Positions 37,258 to 43,329 of a stretch of DNA of 43,329 bases are shown here, in pieces. The position numbers and the translations under genes were made by a program. Location of the stretch: positions 1 to 43,329 of IMG/VR virus record IMGVR_UViG_3300031885_000037; one strand, given 5' to 3'. How positions within the stretch are numbered: the first letter of the stretch is position 1; each line of letters begins with the position of its first letter. The notes beneath the pieces were generated by a model that saw only the letters and a list, made by a program, of their open reading frames with translations, ran no database searches and had not been told where the DNA came from. The DNA is from a virus.

Positions 37258-38205
37258 ATGATCGACCTAGTAACCCGGCTGGATGAAGCCACGGCGAAGC
37301 GGATAAGAATTTTTCCGCATCCAAACAACAGGGCGTCAGAAGCAGGCCACCCATGCGAGAGATTTCTAGTTGCGTCCCGAACTCATGGCAAATTGAAGGC
37401 CCTCCACGGCGTAGGACTTCAGCGAATCTTCGACGAAGGAAGATTACACGAAGCGGCCCTTCTGCGCGAGTTAGAGGACGCCGGATTCGAGATCAAGGAG
37501 CAGGAACGGCCGTTTGAATGGGCGAAATTTTCTCTTGCCGGCAGGATAGATGGGCAGATCAAGACCGCAGAAGGCTCTGTGCCGCTTGAATTGAAAAGCT
37601 GTTCCCCGAACTCTTTCATGGCCGTAAAGAAAATGTCTGCTCTGGACTTTCTTCGAGCTAAACAATCATGGCTTAGGAAGTATCCAGGGCAAATGCTTTG
37701 TTATTTGATGATGTCTGAGAAGCAAGAGGGGATCATGCTTTTCAAAAACAAGACGACGGGGGAAAAGCATCAAGTAAACTTCGTCCTCGACGACGAGGCC
37801 CTGGACTATACCGAGTCGATCCTCCAAAAACTGACGCGGGTAAATGCCCATGTCAAGGCGGGGACGCTCCCCGATGTCGTGAAGATCGACGATTGCAAGG
37901 GCTGTCCGTTCTGCGCGACGCTCTGCTTCCCGGGCCAGGACTACGGCCCCGGATTCAACGTGATGTCCGACGCCGACCTTGAGGCGAAACTGGAACGAAG
38001 GGAAGAACTGGCCGAGGCTGCGGGCGAATACGAGGACTTGGACAAGGAGATCAAGGATTCGGTCAAGGGAAAGAACCTCGTCGTGGGCCCCTTCATAATC
38101 GAAAGTAAGGAAAGCGAACGGCGATCCGTCAAGGTCCCCGACGAACTCAAGAAACAATTCGAGGTCGTCACGAAGTACTGGCACGTGACCATAGAGAGAA
38201 TCTAA
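37258..38205 (+). CDS. Cas4/RecB-like exonuclease with an iron-sulfur motif
   Basis: A 315-residue PD-(D/E)XK nuclease. Motifs: H64-E65 (GRLHEAALL), D98 (AGRIDGQI), E111-L-K113 (LELKS) and Q145-x3-Y149 (QMLCY), the RecB/Cas4 order. Five cysteines fit a 4Fe-4S cluster: C33 (GHPCERFL) and the C213/C216/C219/C223 group (CKGCPFCATLC). The C-terminal 80 residues are an acidic extension. It resects DNA ends for the annealing protein. The start lies three bases after the previous stop. Confidence 0.85.
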   Translation: MIDLVTRLDEATAKRIRIFPHPNNRASEAGHPCERFLVASRTHGKLKALHGVGLQRIFDEGRLHEAALLRELEDAGFEIKEQERPFEWAKFSLAGRIDGQIKTAEGSVPLELKSCSPNSFMAVKKMSALDFLRAKQSWLRKYPGQMLCYLMMSEKQEGIMLFKNKTTGEKHQVNFVLDDEALDYTESILQKLTRVNAHVKAGTLPDVVKIDDCKGCPFCATLCFPGQDYGPGFNVMSDADLEAKLERREELAEAAGEYEDLDKEIKDSVKGKNLVVGPFIIESKESERRSVKVPDELKKQFEVVTKYWHVTIERI

Positions 38206-38320
38206 AATGGCGGCCGACCGTAGAAACCGCCTGCGAGCCCAGTCGCGGGCAACCATAAAAACCTCCTTTCAGTCTGCTTCCCCCTGCGGGCGGCCGCTTT
38301 TCTTATAAACGGAATGATAA

Positions 38321-39043
38321 ATGCCAAGAGGTAGAATCCTTTTGAAGAACGTATCTACCAGCATGAAACTTTCTTTACTGAAGACTGATTCAGCCCGGCT
38401 ACTCTATTCCTGGCTGATCCCGCACGTCGATTACAACGGTTGCTATTCGGGAGACGCCGAGGTGGTCAGGGGCAAGATATTCACTCGGCTCAAAAAAACG
38501 GCTGTGGAAGTTGAGGTTTGGCTTGCCGAATTGGAAGATAAAAAACTCATAATTCGATACGAGGCGAACGGGGATAAGTTTCTCCAGGTCGTCGGCTTCA
38601 TCGAAAAACAACCGCACCTGAACCCAGACAGGGAAGCGTGTTCGCCTATTCCGCTACCGCCCGGGAAGAAGGCACCGAAGAAACCGGCCAAGCCGAAGCC
38701 GGAAAAGGGGGTCGATCCGGGCGACATTGAACTCGCCAAGTTACTGTCCGCCGAGATTAAGAAAAACAATCCCATGTATTCGGAGAAGCCGGAGCAAGTA
38801 AATTCCTGGGCGGATGATATTCGACTTATGCGCGAACAGGACAAGCGCGGTCCCGCAGACATTCGCAAGGTCATGCTTTGGTGTCAGGCGGATTCCTTTT
38901 GGAAGGAGAATATCCTATCCGGCGCAAACCTCAGAAAACATTTCATTCAGCTATGGGGAAAAATGAACAGCGGCGGTAAAGAAAAGACTCCCGCAGAACT
39001 TGAGGAAGAGGACGAGCGGGCATTGAAGGACCCGGGAAGATGA
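38321..39043 (+). CDS. Replication initiator / helicase loader candidate
   Basis: A 240-residue protein. Residues 1-100 form a winged-helix domain (LKTDSARLLYSWLIPHVDYNG, LKKTAVEVEVWLAELEDKKL) as in phage replisome organisers. A Pro/Lys-rich linker (105-130) leads to a helical C-domain with SWADDIRLMREQDKR and CQADSFWKENILSGANLRK, the DnaD-like/loader signature. It stands directly before the DnaB-type helicase, overlapping it by four bases. It would bind the origin and deliver the helicase. Confidence 0.75.
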   Translation: MPRGRILLKNVSTSMKLSLLKTDSARLLYSWLIPHVDYNGCYSGDAEVVRGKIFTRLKKTAVEVEVWLAELEDKKLIIRYEANGDKFLQVVGFIEKQPHLNPDREACSPIPLPPGKKAPKKPAKPKPEKGVDPGDIELAKLLSAEIKKNNPMYSEKPEQVNSWADDIRLMREQDKRGPADIRKVMLWCQADSFWKENILSGANLRKHFIQLWGKMNSGGKEKTPAELEEEDERALKDPGR

Positions 39044-40269
39044 AGAACACCGAGCGCGTTATCCTGGCCCTCGTCATCAACGACGACAACCTAGCCCCGT
39101 TACTCCTCCAGAACTGCGACGAGAAATTTTTCGAGGGTGAAGAACACCGAGTTATATACAGCGAATTAAAGAACTTACACGACAGTAAGTGCGGTTGGAA
39201 TTTTACATCTTTTTACGACAATATCGAGGGCCGTGTGAAGGCTTCATATTATGCGAGTCTCATAGATTTGATAATCGGTGTCCACGATCCGCGCGGCTTC
39301 CTTCTCCAAAATATCCTGAAGGTGAAAAAGGCTAGATCGAAGCGCGATATTCTTTTTTGGGCGGCGAAGTACATCAAGGAGCCTTACGTCGATTGGGATG
39401 AGATCACGGCGGCGGTTTCCAACCTTTCCGTTTCCGGGATAAGCAGGGAGAACGCGGACATTCACTTGGCCTATGATCGTTATGTTGAATGGATCAGCCG
39501 CCAGCAGACCGGGATCAGCCTTGGATTCCCGAGCCTGGACAGATTGACGGATACTTTTTGTTACGGCGAAATCCTGAGCTTTATCGGAAGAACGACAACT
39601 GGAAAAACATTCCTGGCCCTGAATGTGATCCGGCATATCCTCGAAACAACAACCGACACCATCGGTCTGTTCTCCATGGAGATGCCGAAGCAGGCGATCT
39701 TCGAGCGGTTTTTCCAGCTACACCACAACGTGAGCAGATGGGACGTGAAGACGAAGATTTACGAGAAGGAGTTACTCGACCCCTTTATGGCGAAATACGA
39801 GCAGGTGAAGATTTACGAGAAAATCTATTCGGTCTCGGAAATGGCCGCGATAGCCGAGGCGGACGGCCTGAAGATCGTGGTCGTGGACTTCCTGGGGCTC
39901 ATCCGGTCGGACATCGAGGGGAACCTTTACACCCAAACGACAAGGAAGATCACGGAGCTGGCGCAGATGGCGAAGGATAAGGAAGTCCTGGTGATCGTCC
40001 TGATCCAACTATCCAGGGAGGGCGGCGACGGGTCGATCCCCGTCAGTATCACGATGTGCCGGGAGTCGGGCGCCATAGAGGAGATAAGCCATTTCATCTA
40101 TGGGATCTGGCAGCCGTCCATAAACGCGAAGAAGCGGGACAAGTGGGAAGGGAAGGTCTGCGTGAAGCTCCTGAAGAACAAGCGGGGGAAGTCCGGCGGG
40201 ATCCAGTGTTCGTTTGATTATGTTTCCGGAAGGATGGAAGAAATTCCAGGGGATTTGAAGGAGGAATAA
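39040..40269 (+). CDS. Replicative DnaB-type helicase
   Basis: A 409-residue hexameric helicase. Residues 1-110 resemble the DnaB N-terminal domain; 155-400 form the RecA-like core with Walker A GRTTTGKT (183-190), a following SMEMP motif (H1a-like) and Walker B VVVDFLGLI (about 268-276). The motif IQLSREGG matches DnaB motif 3. No primase domain is attached, so host primase is expected. It unwinds phage DNA at the fork. Confidence 0.9.
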   Translation: MKNTERVILALVINDDNLAPLLLQNCDEKFFEGEEHRVIYSELKNLHDSKCGWNFTSFYDNIEGRVKASYYASLIDLIIGVHDPRGFLLQNILKVKKARSKRDILFWAAKYIKEPYVDWDEITAAVSNLSVSGISRENADIHLAYDRYVEWISRQQTGISLGFPSLDRLTDTFCYGEILSFIGRTTTGKTFLALNVIRHILETTTDTIGLFSMEMPKQAIFERFFQLHHNVSRWDVKTKIYEKELLDPFMAKYEQVKIYEKIYSVSEMAAIAEADGLKIVVVDFLGLIRSDIEGNLYTQTTRKITELAQMAKDKEVLVIVLIQLSREGGDGSIPVSITMCRESGAIEEISHFIYGIWQPSINAKKRDKWEGKVCVKLLKNKRGKSGGIQCSFDYVSGRMEEIPGDLKEE

Positions 40270-40270
40270 A

Positions 40271-40588
40271 ATGAAAATCGTTGAGATCATAGCAACGGAC
40301 TGGGCTTTCCATTCCGATCCCTATGCTTTACCAGATACTTTTGAGCCGCTTGCCGTGAGAGCTGTCGGCTATCTGGTTGAAGACCATCCGGATTATGTCT
40401 CTATTGCGATGCAAGATTATACGCACGAAGGAAGAGCAAGGGTAAGGGATATTCTCTCGATCCCCCGGCCCTGCATCAAGGCGATCTACGAATACGACAA
40501 ACCGAGTGCGGGGACGGGATTCGGGAAGATGGATCCAGTGGAACCTCTCGATTCGGTCGAGAAGGACGCGGCCAGGTTTCCAGGATGA
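40271..40588 (+). CDS. Small conserved phage hypothetical protein
   Basis: A 105-residue protein starting two bases after the helicase stop. It has a VGYLVEDHPDYVSIAMQ segment typical of small phage alpha/beta proteins, with an RVRDILSIPRPCIKAI stretch after it. The C-terminus is acidic. No function was recognised. The stop overlaps the next start (ATGA). Confidence 0.65.
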   Translation: MKIVEIIATDWAFHSDPYALPDTFEPLAVRAVGYLVEDHPDYVSIAMQDYTHEGRARVRDILSIPRPCIKAIYEYDKPSAGTGFGKMDPVEPLDSVEKDAARFPG

Positions 40589-41013
40589 ACACGCGTCAGA
40601 AAGGTCAGGACTTCCAGCGATGGGTCAAGAAAATCCTGGAGGATTGGGGCTGGATCGTCCACAACCAGGGATTGAATCATCGCCAGATATTCGACCGGAA
40701 GACGCACGAATTGATTTACGTCTCGGCCTCCCAGGACATCTTCGGGGCAATAGACCTTATCGGCAAGAAGAAGGACCGGAAGACCCTATGGATTCAGGCG
40801 ACTTGCCATTCTGGGCTCGGGGTTAAAATCAAAAAGGTTGATTTGATCCCATGGAGCGACCTTGACGGCGTTCAAATCTGGATGAAGCGAGAAGACGGCC
40901 ATGTGGATATATTTCACCTTGACAACGCTTTGATACCGCCAGAATTTTTCCTTTTAGGCAAAATAATCCGCCGGAAATTTTTCGCTTCGGCGGGGAGTCA
41001 ATGGGAGTTTTAA
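40585..41013 (+). CDS. PD-(D/E)XK nuclease-fold protein (resolvase-like)
   Basis: A 142-residue protein with the fold order of Hjc-like resolvases: KGQDFQRWVKKILEDWGW, a basic loop, then SQDIFGAIDLIG and TLWIQATCHSG. The expected D is present (DLIG), but the usual E-x-K is Q-x-T, so catalysis may be lost or altered. Placed after the helicase, it could process recombination or replication intermediates. Alternatively it is a structural relative without nuclease activity. Confidence 0.6.
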   Translation: MNTRQKGQDFQRWVKKILEDWGWIVHNQGLNHRQIFDRKTHELIYVSASQDIFGAIDLIGKKKDRKTLWIQATCHSGLGVKIKKVDLIPWSDLDGVQIWMKREDGHVDIFHLDNALIPPEFFLLGKIIRRKFFASAGSQWEF

Positions 41014-41034
41014 ATATATTTTAGGAGGTGGCCC

Positions 41035-41367
41035 ATGAGCCGCAAAACTCTTTTGATGGTTTTCACCATCCTCGGTGCTATCGTGGCATGGATCGGCCTG
41101 TCTCCACAGGCGAGTGCGGCAATCGTCGGTCTTGGCGCTGTCGTTGTTTATATTTCCTTTGAAGCCAAGGCCGACATCATTGCCCAGGCCGCACAGCAAG
41201 CCAAGTGGAAAGACCCGAAGTTCTGGATCACGGGTGTTTCGGCAATTCTCGCAACCCTTCAAACTTCAGGGATCGCCTTGCCGATTGATTCCAGCATCAT
41301 CATTGCCGTTCTTACAGCGATTGTCGGGATTCTTTTCAAGGCAAAACCATCACCCAGGATCGGGTAA
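41035..41367 (+). CDS. Holin candidate
   Basis: A 110-residue membrane protein with about four hydrophobic segments (MVFTILGAIVAWIGL; IVGLGAVVVYISF; FWITGVSAILATLQTSG; SIIIAVLTAIVGILF) and a short basic tail. A strong TAGGAGGTGG site precedes ATG 41035. Length, helix count and charged tail fit class I-type holins. It lies about 5.5 kb (through the join) before the endolysin rather than next to it, so the assignment is by elimination. Confidence 0.65.
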   Translation: MSRKTLLMVFTILGAIVAWIGLSPQASAAIVGLGAVVVYISFEAKADIIAQAAQQAKWKDPKFWITGVSAILATLQTSGIALPIDSSIIIAVLTAIVGILFKAKPSPRIG

Positions 41368-41370
41368 ACC

Positions 41371-41721
41371 ATGCTTGAGGGGGCATCTCGTTTGGACTTG
41401 AAAAAAACGGATGCCCCCGACCGGCACTACTCCGACAAGGGAATGAGGAAGTTCGTGGCCTCCATACTTGTCTGTAGGATCAAGGACTTCGCCGTTGATC
41501 TGAGAAAGATAAAGGATAAAAAGGTGCGAAATCGGGCAAGGAGTGATAAGTACCACGCGAAGTTTTGGATCTTCTGCGAATCGAAGGACGGCATTAGCTT
41601 CCTCGGATTCGAGTACCTCTGCACCTATCTCGGATACGACCCGAAGAAGGCCCGGAAGAAAATCCTGGCCTACGAAAAGGCGGTGAAGCGTGGAACTTGG
41701 AAGCGACCGAAAGAGTTTTGA
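41371..41721 (+). CDS. Conserved phage protein with a C-terminal HTH-like segment
   Basis: A 116-residue basic protein. The segment SFLGFEYLCTYLGYDPKKARKKI recalls a short DNA-binding helix pair seen in phage-encoded regulators of unknown role. The N-terminal part is amphipathic and basic (KDFAVDLRKIKDKKVRNRAR). It could be a late regulator, attractive because no other late activator is visible. Its end overlaps the next gene. Confidence 0.55.
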   Translation: MLEGASRLDLKKTDAPDRHYSDKGMRKFVASILVCRIKDFAVDLRKIKDKKVRNRARSDKYHAKFWIFCESKDGISFLGFEYLCTYLGYDPKKARKKILAYEKAVKRGTWKRPKEF

Positions 41722-41905
41722 GATTTACGATATCTTCCACTGTCCCCGGTGTAAAAACCATGAGATTCACCTTGACAAAAAGCTCATGGCCCAGGGATAC
41801 ATCGGGACTTGCAGGGCCAGTGGCCTAATGACCAAGAGCAGCCCGGAATACGGGTTACACAAGGCCCCGGCTAGATGCCGGAATTGGGATAATGAAAAAA
41901 GATGA
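41690..41905 (+). CDS. Small Cys-rich protein
   Basis: A 71-residue protein with a GTG start inside the previous gene (GGCGGTGAAGC upstream). It has C-x2-C (FHCPRCKNHE), a middle Cys (GTCRAS) and a final one (ARCRNWD), consistent with a zinc finger. Its end overlaps the next start. Not recognised. Confidence 0.6.
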   Translation: MELGSDRKSFEIYDIFHCPRCKNHEIHLDKKLMAQGYIGTCRASGLMTKSSPEYGLHKAPARCRNWDNEKR

Positions 41906-42237
41906 AAAAACGTCAACGCGAAGAACGGCTGGAGGAACTCAAGGACTGGCAGGAATCGAAGCGGGCCTGGAACAAGGCGCATCCGGCAGAGGCCATGGAG
42001 AAACGGTTGCAGAATCTTCTGGATCGAGAGGTCCGGCTAAAGAATTTCTGGCAGCGCGAAGAGGTTCGCCGCGAAAGGAAAGAAATCAAGAGACGGCTGC
42101 GGCTTGAGCGGAAGGCATTGAAGGAAGCCAAGAAGAAGGCCCCCGAAAAGCCGAAACGCGGACTCTTCCGTTGGCTCAAGGACCGCTACGATCATCTTAT
42201 AAAAACGAAACTTAAAGGAGGAAACCATGACCGATAA
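41902..42237 (+). CDS. Highly charged coiled-coil protein
   Basis: A 111-residue protein that is nearly all helix, with Lys/Arg/Glu at more than half of its positions (EVRRERKEIKRRLRLERKAL). It has a C-terminal basic patch (KPKRGLFRWLKDRYDHLI). The start overlaps the previous stop. It may bind nucleic acid or assemble as a coiled coil. Nothing further is visible. Confidence 0.6.
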   Translation: MKKRQREERLEELKDWQESKRAWNKAHPAEAMEKRLQNLLDREVRLKNFWQREEVRRERKEIKRRLRLERKALKEAKKKAPEKPKRGLFRWLKDRYDHLIKTKLKGGNHDR

Positions 42238-42499
42238 GCGGATGATCGTGGTTGAGTCGTGTTATGACTGTGTTAGAAAAGGCTACAGAGTTGGTTGCCC
42301 AAAAAATAAACACACCTTTTCTGGATTACCAATCCCCGCCTCCTGCCCCCTACCCAAGCTGCCGTCCGTGACCCGGGATCAGCTTCGTTTTCGCGCTCAT
42401 GTAATTGCAACAGATCAAAATCTTGGCGAGATGCACGTTCTATCTCTATTGGAGGACTTAATGAATCAGATCAACGTGGAGATAGAAGATGGCGACTGA
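42227..42499 (+). CDS. Small phage protein with C-x2-C-x7-C cluster
   Basis: A 90-residue protein with AAGGAGGAAACC before ATG 42227. Residues about 10-28 contain ESCYDCVRKGYRVGC and later ASCPLPKLP, an N-terminal Cys cluster I have seen in small phage accessory proteins. The C-terminus is acidic. Role unknown; it shares the Cys-rich habit of its neighbours. Confidence 0.65.
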   Translation: MTDKRMIVVESCYDCVRKGYRVGCPKNKHTFSGLPIPASCPLPKLPSVTRDQLRFRAHVIATDQNLGEMHVLSLLEDLMNQINVEIEDGD

Positions 42500-42977
42500 C
42501 AAAATGAGGGCGTGGCTGGAGGAGAAGATTGCGCGGGATACGGAATGGTTAAAGCACATCGAAAACCTAGAGGCCCTTGACGTGGATGAGACCAGTCCGA
42601 GTTATTCAGAAACTAAATATAACATTGGGATATATCAAGCCATCCTTGCCGCGCTTGAGCCGAAAATAACCGGGGAGTGTTATCCGCCCGATTGGAAACA
42701 TTGCATGATTCATCTAAACCCCAAAACGGGAGAGATGCATAGCGATGGGGACCATTCAGTAAGGACATGGGTTGAGGATAGGATTAAACTTGCGGACGCA
42801 ACTCATTTGATGAAGGCCGCGCTTTCTGGGCCGGGCGAATATGAACGAAGGACGCTGGAGGAACATTTTAAAGAGATTCTTCATGTTATTCAGCACCCGA
42901 TTGATTGTGCATGGTGCGACGAAATCCGCGCCCTCATCCTCGGCCACGCCGGGGAAGGGGAGAAGGAGGAGGAATAA
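42489..42977 (+). CDS. Hypothetical protein (162 aa)
   Basis: A 162-residue helical protein overlapping the previous gene by eleven bases. The first half has MRAWLEEKIARDTEWLKHIENLE and the second ERRTLEEHFKEILHVIQH, both amphipathic. It has CAWC near the end, with the acidic tail EGEKEEE. No known domain. The next start is directly after its stop. Confidence 0.6.
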   Translation: MATDKMRAWLEEKIARDTEWLKHIENLEALDVDETSPSYSETKYNIGIYQAILAALEPKITGECYPPDWKHCMIHLNPKTGEMHSDGDHSVRTWVEDRIKLADATHLMKAALSGPGEYERRTLEEHFKEILHVIQHPIDCAWCDEIRALILGHAGEGEKEEE

Positions 42978-43238
42978 ATGAGCCCAGAAATAAGCGTAGA
43001 AATCGAGATTTGGTGTGCTTGCGGAGTTGGTCTTTGCAATCAAACGACGGATTCTAGTCGGCGGGGCAAGCCGTCTTTTACAGTCGATCCGTGTGATAAA
43101 TGTCTAGAGAAGGCTAGGCAAGAGGGTTACGACAAAGGATACGACAGGGGGGATGATGATGGATATAGAAGGGCGTGTCAGGATGCCCAGGGCAAGCCGA
43201 CCTCGGCGGGAGGGGAAGATGAAAAAGGTAGGGTATAA
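42978..43238 (+). CDS. Small Cys-rich protein with a Gly/Tyr/Asp repeat
   Basis: An 86-residue protein. The first half has WCACGVGLC and CDKCLEKA, a four- or five-Cys zinc site. The second half has GYDKGYDRGDDDGYRR, a short repeat of GYD[KR]G typical of coiled phage proteins with GYxxGxxxG spacing. The start is immediately after the previous stop. The end overlaps the gene that crosses the join. Confidence 0.65.
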   Translation: MSPEISVEIEIWCACGVGLCNQTTDSSRRGKPSFTVDPCDKCLEKARQEGYDKGYDRGDDDGYRRACQDAQGKPTSAGGEDEKGRV

Positions 43239-43329
43239 CGATTGCCCCGATGCAAAATGTTCTCACTATGAGGAGGATGAATATTCGGGTAGTGAAGTGA
43301 TCCATTGCATTTATTTGGACGATGATAAT
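43219..43329 (+). CDS. Small Cys-containing protein, 5' part of the gene crossing the join
   Basis: ATG 43219 follows GGGAGGGG. The frame continues from the window end into position 3 of the window start and stops at 146, giving 53 residues. The start overlaps the previous gene by twenty bases. See the entry for 1-146. Confidence 0.75.
   Translation, partial: MKKVGYNDCPDAKCSHYEEDEYSGSEVIHCIYLDDDN
43235..43329. repeat. Terminal direct repeat, right copy
   Basis: Exact copy of positions 1-95. Removing it leaves a circle of 43,234 bases. Confidence 0.95.

Noticed and set aside
38207-38308. 33-codon frame between exonuclease and initiator
   Set aside because: ATG two bases after the previous stop, but the product is low-complexity and there is no ribosome site or motif. 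The 115-base gap may be only a leader.

Overview
This window looks like one complete temperate tailed-phage genome assembled as a circle. The first 95 bases are repeated exactly as the last 95 (1-95 = 43235-43329), so the unit genome is about 43,234 bp, and a small gene runs across the join (43219 to 146). The virion genes point to a short-tailed (podovirus-like) phage. There is an SU10/DUF5309-like capsid protein, a beta-propeller nozzle-like protein, a beta-helix tailspike, a LamG adhesin and a very large 1,488-residue internal (ejection) protein. No tape-measure, sheath or tail-tube genes are seen. The host is probably Gram-negative, because the phage carries an overlapping Rz/Rz1-type spanin pair and several lipobox proteins, and its clearest promoters fit sigma70. 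The host species cannot be read from the sequence.

Layout on the circle. (a) 29222 down to 4308, minus strand: one late operon of about 25 kb, in the order scaffold, capsid, two small proteins with unknown roles, adaptor, virion/decoration-like proteins, LamG adhesin, repeat protein, nozzle-like protein, tailspike, GNAT-like, Gly-rich, S74-domain and two internal proteins, then TerS candidate, TerL, portal and a portal-adjacent protein. (b) 29223-30614: an HNH endonuclease gene and an unusually repeat-rich, mostly non-coding region that is the best replication-origin candidate. (c) 30615-32276, plus strand: seven small genes, most of them Cys-rich, behind a near-consensus promoter and closed by two tandem terminators. 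(d) 32350-32927: a separately promoted unit ending in a lipoprotein, a good lysogenic-conversion candidate. (e) 32969-33054: attP, made of three 10-bp arm-type repeats and the 3' end of a tRNA (Leu-like). (f) 34501 down to 33076, minus strand: repressor and tyrosine integrase in one overlapping unit. (g) 34656 rightwards through the join to 4133: Cro-like regulator, HTH protein, recombination pair (annealing protein and Cas4/RecB-like exonuclease), replication initiator/helicase loader, DnaB-type helicase, nuclease-fold protein, holin candidate, many small Cys-rich proteins, a lipoprotein with a glycosidase-like fold, radical SAM protein, N6-adenine methyltransferase, M15 endolysin and spanins. 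It converges on the late operon at about 4134-4307.

How it works together (inference): the cI/Cro-type switch at 34502-34704 chooses between integration at a host tRNA gene and the rightward early program. Replication would use the phage loader and helicase with host primase and polymerase, since none are encoded. Recombination uses the annealing protein/exonuclease pair. Lysis uses the holin candidate, M15 peptidase and spanins. In the integrated state the order would be att - int/repressor - early genes - late genes - origin - small-gene operon - lipoprotein - att, which leaves the lipoprotein at a prophage edge.

Less ordinary points: GATC-containing repeats in the origin candidate together with a Dam-family gene; ten exact-length 20-residue repeats in the LamG protein; a structured intercistronic element after the capsid gene; sharp composition breaks in both adhesins; an S74 autoprotease domain on a Gly-rich internal-type protein; and about thirteen small Cys-rich proteins or domains. 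No reverse transcriptase, CRISPR array, complete tRNA or insertion sequence was seen.
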